NCBI GenBank assembly: GCA_934217675.1 | Contig: CAKQCV010000010.1 | Location: 1-64,000 of the forward strand | DNA: 64,000 nt | Reading direction: 5' to 3' | Source: an uncultured Prevotella sp. | GTDB lineage: Bacteria > Bacteroidota > Bacteroidia > Bacteroidales > Bacteroidaceae | Position numbers and translations under genes: made by a program | The notes under the pieces: generated by a model | The model's database searches: none | Told to the model about the DNA's origin: nothing | What the model saw: the letters and a program-made list of their open reading frames with translations, nothing else | In this document: positions 16,647-25,590 of the stretch, piece after piece | Position numbering within the stretch: position 1 is the first letter of the stretch | Layout of the letters: every line of letters begins with the position of its first letter

Positions 16647-18911
16647 ATGAACAAAAAATTATTTATTACAGGAGCCCTGCTACTTAGCATCTCACTAAGC
16701 AGCAATGCTATTCCAATGCCAATTATAGCAAATGAAGGTAGTACAACAGGAATAGAAAATGCAGATCCTGACAACATCCTTTTATCAATTGACGCAGAAA
16801 ATGGTGCAGAACTTTCAGAACTTATAAACACAAAAATCGCCCAAAAAACAGCTGAAGGTAAAAAAATTGCCAATATTTCAGTAAACCTTGCTGCCGGAGG
16901 AAACTACACCATTGTACAGTCAATAGAAACAAACAAGAGCATACGTATAACAGGTGACGAGAAAGCACCAGCCACAATTGACGCGTCAGCACTGACAACT
17001 CCTCTTATAAAGCTCGGAACACCAGAAGGAGATTCCGATGACAATGGCTTTTACCCAATAGGCTATATTTCATTCAATAATATCAAAGTTAATGGACTTT
17101 CAAATAGTCTATTCTATGCCAACAAACAAAAATATCTCATAAAAGCGGTTTTTCTGCGGAATAGCGTTGTAAATATAAACGGTGGCTCCAAAACTATTTT
17201 CGATACAAATGGGGGAGGTGTCGTTGAAGAGCTTGGAATAGAACTTTCCACCATATATGCAAATCCGAAAAATACAGGTGCCCTCTACAGTTCTCAAAGC
17301 GGACAGAAAGCTACCGAAGCAGGACTGGAAGAACAGAAAATAACCATAGCAGGCTCAACTCTATACAATATCGCTTACAACAAGAATGTGAACAACCACC
17401 GTCAAGCCAATCAAAAGTGGCTCACTTATAACATTTCAAACAACATAATCATTGACTGCGGAAAAGACGGACAGTTTATAAGAGGACTCAATGGCGGACA
17501 AAGCGGAAAGAACCCAACATGGAATGTCCACGACAACTCTTTCCTCCGCACCACCGATGAAGGACTTGTAGACCACAGCAACATGGAATCTACAGGAGAC
17601 AGCGAAGAGCCTGTAAAAGAAAATATTGCCGACTACACCACATTCAAAGATATAGAAAATGGCGACTTCACCATTACCGATGCAGGTTCTCTACAAGCAA
17701 AGATGCAGATTGGCGACCCTCGCTGGTGGACAGACTACGATATAACAAAAGCTCATCCTGTAACTATTAACATAACTCCAGCCACAGGTTCTGATCTTGC
17801 CAAAGCTTTGAACGAAGCACGTGGATATTTCGACAATATTACATCTACAAAGATACAACTTGAGAAAAATGGCGAATATACAATAAGCGAACCTTTAATC
17901 ACTGGAAATGTAATGACAATTAGTGGCGACAATGGAAATCCTGCCACTATAGATGCAAGTGCCAATACTGGTGCTTTCATAACATTGAGCGAAACTCCAA
18001 ACGAAACATTAAAAGGTGCTACAGGGAAAGGTGACTATTACAACATCCAAGGATATATAGATTTGCGCAACTTGAATGTTACTGGAGTAAAAGGCAACTT
18101 TATCTACGACAACAACAAAAAGTACTGTGTGGAGAGTCTTACTATAGATTCATGCACAGTAAATCTTGCAAGCAGCAGCGAAACTAATGTCAGCAGTAAT
18201 GCCGTAATATACTTCAAATCCGGATATGCCAACACTATATCTGTAAGTAACTCTACATTCTGGAATAACGGAAACTCTGATGCAAAATATTTCGTGCAAT
18301 ACAACAATAGCGGTCGCGCCGATCGTGCCGGATACCAATATCAATATGTTATATTCCAAAACAACACGTTCTATAATATAGCTAAAGCCGGACAATGGGC
18401 AAACTATAGTGGATTCAGCGGACAGAAGTACTCCAATTTTATAATAACCGACAACATATTTGCGGATTGCGGAAACAAACAGATAGCACGCCGCATCCTT
18501 GGCGGACGTGCAGCCTCAAACTATCCTACTGGTCAAGTAACATTCAACAACAACACGTATATAACATACACCACCAACGAAGAGGGGGAACTCGTTCCAG
18601 AATTTGAAAGCAAAGACGGTGTGATAGACCCATATGACATCAGCGGAACAGCCATAGAGGACAACCCATTGTTTAAAGATGCAGCCAACGGTGACTTCAC
18701 TTTAGGTGAAAGCACCAAACAAGCAAAGCAAAAGACTGGAGCACCACGCTGGTTGGTAGACTATGTCGACCCAGGAACAAGTGGCATCAACGAAATCAAC
18801 ACGAACAAAGACGCATCCAACGCATGGTACAACATCAACGGTATGCGCATCACCAAACCTTCACAGAAAGGCATATACATAAACAACGGAAAGAAAGTCG
18901 TGCTAAACTAA
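16647..18911 (+). CDS. Secreted duplicated beta-helix protein (DUF4957/DUF5123-like)
   Basis: The 754-residue protein has a signal peptide (about 1-22) and two tandem copies of a module of some 330 residues. The copies end in matching blocks, GDFTITDAGSLQAK...GDPRWWTDY and GDFTLGESTKQAK...GAPRWLVDY. Each copy contains an ITGD-type strand, a long Asn-rich right-handed beta-helix and repeated NNTFYNI-like turns, as in DUF4957/DUF5123 proteins found with pectin-degradation loci. The C-terminus (about 720-754) is a sorting-type tail ending in GIYINNGKKVVLN. It probably binds or acts on plant polysaccharide at the cell surface; no catalytic residues were identified. Confidence 0.78.
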   Translation: MNKKLFITGALLLSISLSSNAIPMPIIANEGSTTGIENADPDNILLSIDAENGAELSELINTKIAQKTAEGKKIANISVNLAAGGNYTIVQSIETNKSIRITGDEKAPATIDASALTTPLIKLGTPEGDSDDNGFYPIGYISFNNIKVNGLSNSLFYANKQKYLIKAVFLRNSVVNINGGSKTIFDTNGGGVVEELGIELSTIYANPKNTGALYSSQSGQKATEAGLEEQKITIAGSTLYNIAYNKNVNNHRQANQKWLTYNISNNIIIDCGKDGQFIRGLNGGQSGKNPTWNVHDNSFLRTTDEGLVDHSNMESTGDSEEPVKENIADYTTFKDIENGDFTITDAGSLQAKMQIGDPRWWTDYDITKAHPVTINITPATGSDLAKALNEARGYFDNITSTKIQLEKNGEYTISEPLITGNVMTISGDNGNPATIDASANTGAFITLSETPNETLKGATGKGDYYNIQGYIDLRNLNVTGVKGNFIYDNNKKYCVESLTIDSCTVNLASSSETNVSSNAVIYFKSGYANTISVSNSTFWNNGNSDAKYFVQYNNSGRADRAGYQYQYVIFQNNTFYNIAKAGQWANYSGFSGQKYSNFIITDNIFADCGNKQIARRILGGRAASNYPTGQVTFNNNTYITYTTNEEGELVPEFESKDGVIDPYDISGTAIEDNPLFKDAANGDFTLGESTKQAKQKTGAPRWLVDYVDPGTSGINEINTNKDASNAWYNINGMRITKPSQKGIYINNGKKVVLN

Positions 18912-18935
18912 AAAATAAGCATTTTAGTTATATTC

Positions 18936-18975
18936 AAAAGAGAATGCAAAGCAATGCCTTGTGTTCTCTTTTTTC
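18936..18975 (+). terminator. Terminator after the beta-helix protein
   Basis: AAGAGAA (18938-18944) pairs with TTCTCTT (18964-18970), followed by a T-rich run. Confidence 0.6.
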
Positions 18976-19015
18976 TTTTTGTTTCACACCATAAAAGAGT
19001 TTTTTCCTTTTTCTT

Positions 19016-19046
19016 TTTGCCATACTCTTGATTTATATTATCTTTG
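19016..19046 (+). promoter_or_regulatory. Promoter of the PASTA-cdaA operon
   Basis: TTTG (19016-19019), a 19-bp spacer and TATCTTTG (19039-19046) match the Bacteroidota consensus exactly. The ATG follows 19 bp later. Confidence 0.75.
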
Positions 19047-19065
19047 TATCTCAAAATAACATATA

Positions 19066-19770
19066 ATGACGGCAAACGAATTCTTCAAGAAAATAATGAG
19101 CAAAAAGCTGTGGGCGAACCTCGGCGCAATGCTGCTTACGGTAATAGTACTGTGCCTCTGCGTAAAATTCGGCCTTGACTTCTATACTCATCATGGAGAG
19201 GAAATCGAAGTTCCGAACATCAAGCACAAGTTGTTCAGCGATGCTGAACAGCTATTGGCAAACCGGGGACTTGAGATAGAAGTGACCGATACCGGATATG
19301 TGCGCAGCCTTCCGCCCGACTGCATTTTGGAACAAGTAATTGTACCAGGAACAAAAGTTAAAAGAGGACGCGTTATCTATGTCATCATAAACTCCAACCA
19401 CTCACCAATGCTCGCCATTCCTGACCTAATCGACAACAACTCATACAGGGAAGCCAAGGCAAACCTCGTGGCGATGGGATTCAAAGTGGGACCGCCACAA
19501 TATGTGGCAGGTGAAAAAGACTGGGTCTATGGCATAACTTGCCGCGGACGCAACTTGCATAACGGAGAAAGAGTGTCTGTCGATGATGTGCTAACGATAC
19601 AGGTAGGAAACGGTGAGATGGATATGGACGACGATATCACGTATACCGACCCTGAATACAACCACAATGCTGACTCTATGGCAACCCTGCACGAAGAGCA
19701 CCATGAAAGTGGCGTTGAAGTGGGAAGCGGAGGAAAGGATGAATTTGAAGTCGTAACCGGACCGGAATAA
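19066..19770 (+). CDS. Membrane-anchored PASTA domain protein
   Basis: The 234-residue protein has one N-terminal membrane helix (about 18-37), two PASTA domains (about 45-110 and 113-182), and an acidic tail (about 185-234). PASTA domains bind peptidoglycan fragments or beta-lactams in Firmicutes and Actinobacteria kinases and PBPs, but no kinase or transpeptidase domain is attached here. The topology places the PASTA domains in the periplasm. It opens an operon that also encodes Ddl and CdaA, which suggests an envelope-related role. The function of free-standing PASTA proteins in Bacteroidota is not established. Confidence 0.88.
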   Translation: MTANEFFKKIMSKKLWANLGAMLLTVIVLCLCVKFGLDFYTHHGEEIEVPNIKHKLFSDAEQLLANRGLEIEVTDTGYVRSLPPDCILEQVIVPGTKVKRGRVIYVIINSNHSPMLAIPDLIDNNSYREAKANLVAMGFKVGPPQYVAGEKDWVYGITCRGRNLHNGERVSVDDVLTIQVGNGEMDMDDDITYTDPEYNHNADSMATLHEEHHESGVEVGSGGKDEFEVVTGPE

Positions 19771-19779
19771 AATTTTAAG

Positions 19780-20838
19780 ATGATAGAAGAAGACAACATA
19801 TTGCCATCAGAGGACGAGCTTACAGATGACGAGAACGGACAGCTCTATGAACACCTACGGATTGTTGTAGACAAAGGTCAAGTGCCACAACGCATAGACA
19901 AGTTTATGACAGAAAAACTGCAACACACCAGCCGTAACCGTATACAAAAGGCTGCTGATGCAGGTTTCGTGCATGTTAACGAAAAGCCTGTAAAAAGCAA
20001 TTACAAGGTACGCCCTCTTGATGTAATAACATTAATGCTCGACCGTCCGCAATACGACAGTAGCATTGAACCTGAGGATATACCACTAAACATCGTGTAT
20101 GAAGACTCAGAGCTTATGGTTATCAACAAACCAGCAGGAATGGTGGTACATCCAGGATGCGGAAATTACCATGGGACATTGGTAAATGCTGTGGCTTGGC
20201 ATCTTAAAGACGTTCCTAACTATGATCCGAACGACCCTGAAGTTGGACTCGTACACCGCATAGACAAAGACACAAGCGGATTGCTTGTCGTTGCAAAAAC
20301 ACCATTGGCAAAAACAAAACTCGGAGTGCAGTTTTTCAACAAGACCACTCACCGCAGCTACAATGCTCTTGTATGGGGAAACTTCGTTGAAGACGAAGGA
20401 CGAATTGAGGGAAACATAGGCAGAGACCCGAAAGACAGGCTCAGAATGACTGTCTTTCCACCAGACTCCGGAATTGGGAAATCTGCCGTGACTCATTATC
20501 GTGTAATTGAGCGGTTTGGATACGTTTCTCTCGTGGAATGTATTCTTGAGACTGGTAGGACCCACCAAATCCGTGCACACATGAAACATATCGGGCATCC
20601 TCTGTTTAGTGACGAGAGATATGGCGGCAACGAAATATTGCGAGGGGAACGCTGTGGCAGTTACCAACAGTTCATCAGAAACTGTTTCAAGACGTGTCCA
20701 CGACAAGCCCTTCATGCAAAAACTCTCGGATTTGTACATCCAAGGACTGGCGAGCAAATGGATTTCACATCCGACCTGCCTAACGACATGAACATGCTGC
20801 TTGAGAAATGGAGACGCAGACAAGGGAACGAAGAATAA
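19780..20838 (+). CDS. rluD: RluD-family 23S rRNA pseudouridine synthase
   Basis: The 352-residue protein has an acidic N-terminal extension, an S4 RNA-binding domain (about 36-80) and the RluA/RluD catalytic domain. The catalytic Asp162 lies in HRIDKDTSG (159-167), followed by GRTHQIRAHM (about 257-266). It isomerises uridines in 23S rRNA, probably in helix 69. It starts 9 bp after the PASTA gene. Among RluA-family members, the S4 domain and length favour RluD, but specificity cannot be proved from sequence. Confidence 0.9.
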   Translation: MIEEDNILPSEDELTDDENGQLYEHLRIVVDKGQVPQRIDKFMTEKLQHTSRNRIQKAADAGFVHVNEKPVKSNYKVRPLDVITLMLDRPQYDSSIEPEDIPLNIVYEDSELMVINKPAGMVVHPGCGNYHGTLVNAVAWHLKDVPNYDPNDPEVGLVHRIDKDTSGLLVVAKTPLAKTKLGVQFFNKTTHRSYNALVWGNFVEDEGRIEGNIGRDPKDRLRMTVFPPDSGIGKSAVTHYRVIERFGYVSLVECILETGRTHQIRAHMKHIGHPLFSDERYGGNEILRGERCGSYQQFIRNCFKTCPRQALHAKTLGFVHPRTGEQMDFTSDLPNDMNMLLEKWRRRQGNEE

Positions 20839-20863
20839 AAAGAAACAACAAAAAACATATAAT

Positions 20864-21880
20864 ATGAAACATCCAAAAAGAACAATAGCCATCGTTTGTG
20901 GTGGCGATTCATCAGAGCATGATGTATCATTGCGCTCAGCACAAGGCCTGTATTCATTCTTTGACAAAGAGCGTTACAATGTATATATTGTAGACATGAA
21001 AGGTCCTGACTGGCATGTTGAACTGCATGACGGTACAACAGCCCCTATCGACCGAAACGAATTCTCTTTCATGGAGAACGGTGAACTGATTTTCTTTGAA
21101 TATGCCTACATCACTATTCACGGCACTCCTGGAGAGAATGGTATCCTGCAAGGTTACTTCGAGCTTATCCACTTGCCTTATTCAACAAGCAACGTATTGG
21201 TTGAAGCTCTGACTTTCAACAAGTTTGTGCTCAACCAATATCTGCGTGGCTATGGAGTCAGCGTTGCCGACAGCCTACTCATACGCAAAGGATACGAAGA
21301 GCTTGTCAACGATGATGAGATAGAAAAGAAAATCGGTATGCCTTGCTTTGTGAAACCAGCTGCCGACGGTAGCAGCTTCGGAGTTTCAAAGGTCAAGAAC
21401 AAAGACCAACTTGCTCCTGCCATTCGCAAAGCTATCATGGAGTGTGATGAGGTAATGGTTGAAAAATATATAGAGGGTACAGAAATTTCTATCGGTTGTT
21501 ACAAGACACGCAACAAGAGCGTTGTATTACCTGCCACAGAAGTTGTTACGGAGAATGAATTCTTCGATTACGATGCGAAATATAACGGTAAGGTGACAGA
21601 AATTACTCCTGCCCGCCTCAGCGCAGAAACTACAGCAAGAGTGAATGAGATTACAAGCCGTATTTACGACATTCTTCATTGTAACGGTATTATCCGCATT
21701 GATTATATTATCAGTCGCGGAAAAGGCAGCAACGGAGAGGACGTGGACAAGATCAACATGATTGAAATAAATACCACTCCAGGAATGACTGCCACAAGTT
21801 TCATTCCGCAACAGGTAAAGGCTGCCGGACTGAAAATGTCTGATATTCTCACCGACATAATTGAGAACCAGATAGTCTGA
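20864..21880 (+). CDS. ddl: D-alanine--D-alanine ligase
   Basis: I place the start at 20864 (MKHPKRTIAIVCGG), 25 bp after rluD; the longer frame from 20801 would overlap rluD and add 21 charged residues unlike the family. The resulting 338-residue ATP-grasp enzyme shows CGGDSSEHDVSLRSA at its N-terminus, the ATP loop around GSSFGVSKVK and the metal/ligand motif EINTTPGMTATSFIP near the C-terminus. It makes the D-Ala-D-Ala dipeptide for peptidoglycan, in the cytosol. Its operon partners include PASTA and CdaA proteins. Confidence 0.95.
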   Translation: MKHPKRTIAIVCGGDSSEHDVSLRSAQGLYSFFDKERYNVYIVDMKGPDWHVELHDGTTAPIDRNEFSFMENGELIFFEYAYITIHGTPGENGILQGYFELIHLPYSTSNVLVEALTFNKFVLNQYLRGYGVSVADSLLIRKGYEELVNDDEIEKKIGMPCFVKPAADGSSFGVSKVKNKDQLAPAIRKAIMECDEVMVEKYIEGTEISIGCYKTRNKSVVLPATEVVTENEFFDYDAKYNGKVTEITPARLSAETTARVNEITSRIYDILHCNGIIRIDYIISRGKGSNGEDVDKINMIEINTTPGMTATSFIPQQVKAAGLKMSDILTDIIENQIV

Positions 21881-21931
21881 CAAACATGTGCAATCTGTTC
21901 GAGCAGTATTAATTTGTAAAAAGATAAAGCT

Positions 21932-23089
21932 ATGAACATACCATCAATATACGATGATATTCGTCCGTTTGAGCCATCGGAGCTGCAGAACGTGTATCAG
22001 CGGCTACTCTCCAATGAGCAGTTTAAACAAGTGTTGGGATACCTTTACCCGGATGTTCCGATAGAGGCAATCGGAGCCAAAATGATAGAATGCAAGACGA
22101 ATCTTGATTTTCAACTTGCCTTCTGCTATGGGTTCCTGAAAAAGCTGATGCTTAAAGCAAGCACTGGCTGGGAGATGGACACCAAAGATGTTGACGTTAA
22201 CAAGCGGTATACTTTTGTAAGCAACCACCGCGACATTGTTCTTGATTCAGCACTCCTTGACGTACTACTCTATGATGCAGGATTTAAAACGACATGCGAG
22301 ATAGCCATCGGCGACAATCTGCTGTCGTTGCCATGGGTCAAGGACCTTGTCCGACTCAACAAGTCGTTTATCGTCAAAAGGTCATTGTCGCCAAGAGAAA
22401 TGTTGCTTGCAAGCAAGAAAATGGCAGAATACATGCATTTCGTCATAAATGAAAAGAACGACAATATATGGATAGCACAAAGGGAAGGCAGAGCAAAGGA
22501 CTCTAACGACCGCACCCAACCTTCAATTTTAAAGATGATGGCTATGGGTGGAGAAGGTACTCCTGTGGAGAGATTGCTGCAGCTTCATATCGTTCCGCTT
22601 GCCATATCCTACGAATATGATCCGTGCGATTATCTGAAAGCGGCAGAATTCCAACTAAAACGTGATGTTGCTGGCTGGAAGAAATCTGCTGCAGACGACG
22701 TAAACAGCATGCGAACCGGAATAATGGGATATAAAGGGCATGTTCACTATCATTGTGCGCCTTGCATTGACGATTATCTGAAAAACTTGTCGCCAGACAT
22801 TCCCAAGACAAAGGTCTTTGATGTTATAGCTGAACATATAGACAAAGAGATATTCAGAAACTATCATCTTTATCCGTCTAACTATATTGCTCTTGACACC
22901 TTGAACGGCAACGATGCCCACAACGACAGATATTCAGAGCAAGATGTGGCTGAATTCAACAAATACATAGAAAGTCAACTTGCAAAAATTGACATACCAA
23001 ATAAGGACGATGAGTTCCTTAGGGAACGTATTCTCACTATGTATGCGAACCCGGCAAGAAACTATCTCGCCGCAACAAATGAACAATGA
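21932..23089 (+). CDS. 1-acyl-glycerol-phosphate acyltransferase-like protein
   Basis: The 385-residue protein contains a PlsC-type acyltransferase core. The catalytic His is in SNHRDIVLD (97-105), but the spacing to the Asp is one residue longer than the usual HX4D. QREGRAKD (about 184-191) fits the glycerol-phosphate-binding motif. Extra N- and C-terminal regions make it longer than typical PlsC (about 240 residues). It may acylate lysophosphatidate or another lipid at the inner membrane. The NigD-like gene overlaps its stop by 4 bp. Acceptor and acyl donor are not known. Confidence 0.78.
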   Translation: MNIPSIYDDIRPFEPSELQNVYQRLLSNEQFKQVLGYLYPDVPIEAIGAKMIECKTNLDFQLAFCYGFLKKLMLKASTGWEMDTKDVDVNKRYTFVSNHRDIVLDSALLDVLLYDAGFKTTCEIAIGDNLLSLPWVKDLVRLNKSFIVKRSLSPREMLLASKKMAEYMHFVINEKNDNIWIAQREGRAKDSNDRTQPSILKMMAMGGEGTPVERLLQLHIVPLAISYEYDPCDYLKAAEFQLKRDVAGWKKSAADDVNSMRTGIMGYKGHVHYHCAPCIDDYLKNLSPDIPKTKVFDVIAEHIDKEIFRNYHLYPSNYIALDTLNGNDAHNDRYSEQDVAEFNKYIESQLAKIDIPNKDDEFLRERILTMYANPARNYLAATNEQ

Positions 23090-23799
23090 GCTTATCATCA
23101 ATAAATAAAGCTGCCATAGCCTGTATCATGTTTATTTTGCTGTATGCATTCTCCGCATGCAGCAATGAAGCTTACGATACAGGCGATGGCAGTCTTTCAT
23201 ATATGCGTGCCGACTTTGTCGAGGCAAATACCGACGGAAATGCGAATATCATTTCAGCAACGACCGACGAAGGTACTGTGCTAACGCTATCTCCATCATT
23301 ACAAGCTGATTGGGCAACAACAAAAGATTCTACATACCGTGCACTGCTATATTATAATATTGCAAAAGACAACAGTAGCAATACTGATGTAGAGCCTATA
23401 GCAATAAGCGATGTGCTTGTTCCACGAATCTTGACAGACAAGAAATCTGTGATAATCTACCCCACCGACCCTGTAGCACTCGAAACTGCATGGCTAAGTA
23501 CAAACAAGAGATACGTGAATCTTGGGATAAGTTTAAAGACAGGAAAGAAAGACGGAAAAATTGAAGCACAGTCGTTAGGCATATATCTGTATGACACTGT
23601 GATGACACAAGACGGCAAAAAATGTTTCAAGCTGAGCCTCATCCACGACCAGAACAACGTTCCTGAATATTATTCCACACAAGTATATATTAGCATTCCG
23701 CTCTACCGTCTGCCTTCCGGAGTATCGGAAGGCGATGAAGTGGAAATAAAAATCAATACATACAAAGGAGAAACAACAAAAGTTTTCTATATAAAATAA
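23086..23799 (+). CDS. NigD-like lipoprotein
   Basis: The 237-residue protein has a lipoprotein signal ending in FSAC (Cys25). The rest is beta-rich, with an N-terminal OB-like half and a C-terminal sandwich, resembling the NigD family named from a Bacteroides plasmid locus. No enzymatic motif is seen, and NigD-like proteins have no settled function. It overlaps the acyltransferase gene by 4 bp (ATGA) and is 5 bp before folP, so it is embedded in the operon rather than inserted recently. Expected location is the periplasm or outer membrane. Confidence 0.75.
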   Translation: MSLSSINKAAIACIMFILLYAFSACSNEAYDTGDGSLSYMRADFVEANTDGNANIISATTDEGTVLTLSPSLQADWATTKDSTYRALLYYNIAKDNSSNTDVEPIAISDVLVPRILTDKKSVIIYPTDPVALETAWLSTNKRYVNLGISLKTGKKDGKIEAQSLGIYLYDTVMTQDGKKCFKLSLIHDQNNVPEYYSTQVYISIPLYRLPSGVSEGDEVEIKINTYKGETTKVFYIK

Positions 23800-23804
23800 G
23801 CATA

Positions 23805-24680
23805 ATGAAAGGTTTACTTAAATATACTATAAATGCAAACGGACAACTCGTAGACCTGTCGGAGCCACAAGTTATGGGTATCCTTAACGTCACTCCCGAT
23901 TCTTTTTATGCCGGAAGCCGAAAGCAATCGGAAAAGGAAATTGCAGAACGTGCAATGCAAATTATCAATGAAGGGGGATCAATTATTGATATAGGCGCAT
24001 TTTCCACCCGACCGGGTGCAGCGCAGGTATCTGCAGAGGAAGAGATGAAACGCATGCGAAGAGCGCTTGAAATAGTAAGGGGTGTACAGCCTGATGCTAT
24101 GCTCAGTATAGATACTTTCCGCCCGGAAATTGCCCAGATGGCTGTAGAGGAATTTGGTGCTGCCATTATCAACGACGTGTCGGAGGGAAACATCAATGGT
24201 GCTTTTGGAGGTGCTGATGCTACAAACCCTAATGGAGAGACAGAGGAAAACGACAAACAGTATCCGGAAATATTCCGCATGGTTGCAAAGCTCGGTGTTC
24301 CGTATATTCTGATGTCTACTCACGGAGAAATGCGCGACATAATGCTTAATTTTGCCAGAGAGGTTCAACAATTGCGTGACCTCGGTGCAAAGGATATAAT
24401 ACTCGACCCTGGCTTTGGTTTTGGCAAGACACTGGAACAGAACTATACATTATTAAATAATATGGAACAACTCAAGGAGTTTGAGCTTCCTATTCTTGTT
24501 GGAGCATCAAGAAAATCCATGATATTCAAGCTGTTTGACACCACGCCAGTCGAGTCTCTCAACGGCACCACAGTTATCAACACTTTGTCGCTGCTAAAAG
24601 GTGCATCAATATTGCGTGTACATGATGTAAAAGAATGTGTTGAAGCCGTAAAGATCGTTGAAGCCACTGTTGGAAAATAA
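23805..24680 (+). CDS. folP: Dihydropteroate synthase
   Basis: This 291-residue TIM-barrel enzyme joins pABA to dihydropterin pyrophosphate in folate synthesis. The two signature loops are present: MGILNVTPDSF (24-34) and GGSIIDIGAFSTRPG (about 57-71). LSIDTFRP, INDVSEG, DPGFGFGKT and GASRKSM follow in the expected order. A short insertion around ANTPNGETEEN-like residues (about 135-150) is slightly longer than usual. It precedes cdaA by 50 bp, a pairing common in Bacteroidota. Confidence 0.96.
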   Translation: MKGLLKYTINANGQLVDLSEPQVMGILNVTPDSFYAGSRKQSEKEIAERAMQIINEGGSIIDIGAFSTRPGAAQVSAEEEMKRMRRALEIVRGVQPDAMLSIDTFRPEIAQMAVEEFGAAIINDVSEGNINGAFGGADATNPNGETEENDKQYPEIFRMVAKLGVPYILMSTHGEMRDIMLNFAREVQQLRDLGAKDIILDPGFGFGKTLEQNYTLLNNMEQLKEFELPILVGASRKSMIFKLFDTTPVESLNGTTVINTLSLLKGASILRVHDVKECVEAVKIVEATVGK

Positions 24681-24730
24681 GTAAAAAGACAGAAAAACAG
24701 TAGTTTGAAAAGGGAAAAGACAAATTTATA

Positions 24731-25504
24731 ATGTTTGAGTTTGGTATAAAAGATGTAATAGATATTGTATGCGTCGCACTGATGCTGTATTATCTATATC
24801 GCTTGATGAAGGAGTCGCGCTCGCTGAACGTCTTCATCGGCATAATAGTTTTTGTCATCATCTGGCTTTTTGTAAGTCAAGTTCTTGAGATGCGCCTTTT
24901 GGGAAGCATTATGGACAAGTTGGTAAGTGTTGGAGTAATAGCACTCATCATAATCTTTCAGGAAGAGATAAGAAAATTCTTATATTCTTTGGGAGCACAT
25001 CAAAGGATGAGAGGATTCATGAGGTTCTTCACCTCTGCCAACAAGAACAAGAAGAATATGGACAAGACAGCCATTATGCCTATCGTCATGGCATGTATAA
25101 ACATGAGCCGTGGAAAGGTGGGGGCATTGATTGTCATAGAGCGTATGGTGTCGCTCGATGATATTATTGAAACCGGCGACCTTATTGATGCAAATATAAA
25201 CCAACGGCTTATCGAGAATATATTTTTCAAGAATTCTCCTCTGCATGACGGTGCTATGGTGGTATCAAAGCGCCGAATCCGTGCAGCTGGATGTATTCTC
25301 CCCGTAAGCCACAGTATAGACATTCCAAAGGAACTCGGACTGCGCCACCGTGCAGCTCTTGGCATTTCTCAAGACAGTGATGCCATAGCCATCGTGGTTT
25401 CTGAAGAAACAGGTGGTATATCTGTTGCCATAAAGGGAGAGTTCCGCTTGCGTGTTTCAGGTGAATTGCTTGAAAGCATCCTAACCAAAGAGCTTATAGA
25501 CTAA
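24731..25504 (+). CDS. cdaA: Diadenylate cyclase CdaA
   Basis: The 257-residue protein has hydrophobic N-terminal segments (about 9-24, 32-50, 62-77) and a DAC domain. The catalytic DGA (173-175) and RHR (205-207) motifs and SEETGGIS (224-231) are intact. It makes cyclic di-AMP from two ATP at the inner membrane. In Firmicutes the cdaA gene sits with cdaR and glmM; here it follows folP and ends an operon with PASTA and Ddl. This is the only cyclic-dinucleotide enzyme in the window, and no c-di-AMP phosphodiesterase is nearby. Confidence 0.95.
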   Translation: MFEFGIKDVIDIVCVALMLYYLYRLMKESRSLNVFIGIIVFVIIWLFVSQVLEMRLLGSIMDKLVSVGVIALIIIFQEEIRKFLYSLGAHQRMRGFMRFFTSANKNKKNMDKTAIMPIVMACINMSRGKVGALIVIERMVSLDDIIETGDLIDANINQRLIENIFFKNSPLHDGAMVVSKRRIRAAGCILPVSHSIDIPKELGLRHRAALGISQDSDAIAIVVSEETGGISVAIKGEFRLRVSGELLESILTKELID

Positions 25505-25590
25505 AACACAGTCTTGCATTTCATACAACCAACCATCCGTATTGCCAACGGTATCGTTATGGACAAGAACAAGTAGAAACTGTCAGACTC

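Noticed and set aside
20801-20863. Extended start for ddl overlapping rluD
   Set aside because: The added 21 residues are highly charged and unlike Ddl proteins; the start at 20864 gives the normal N-terminus and a 25-bp gap.
20107-20967. Minus-strand 286-codon open frame opposite rluD and ddl
   Set aside because: No signal, motif or family pattern; lies across two conserved genes and their junction.
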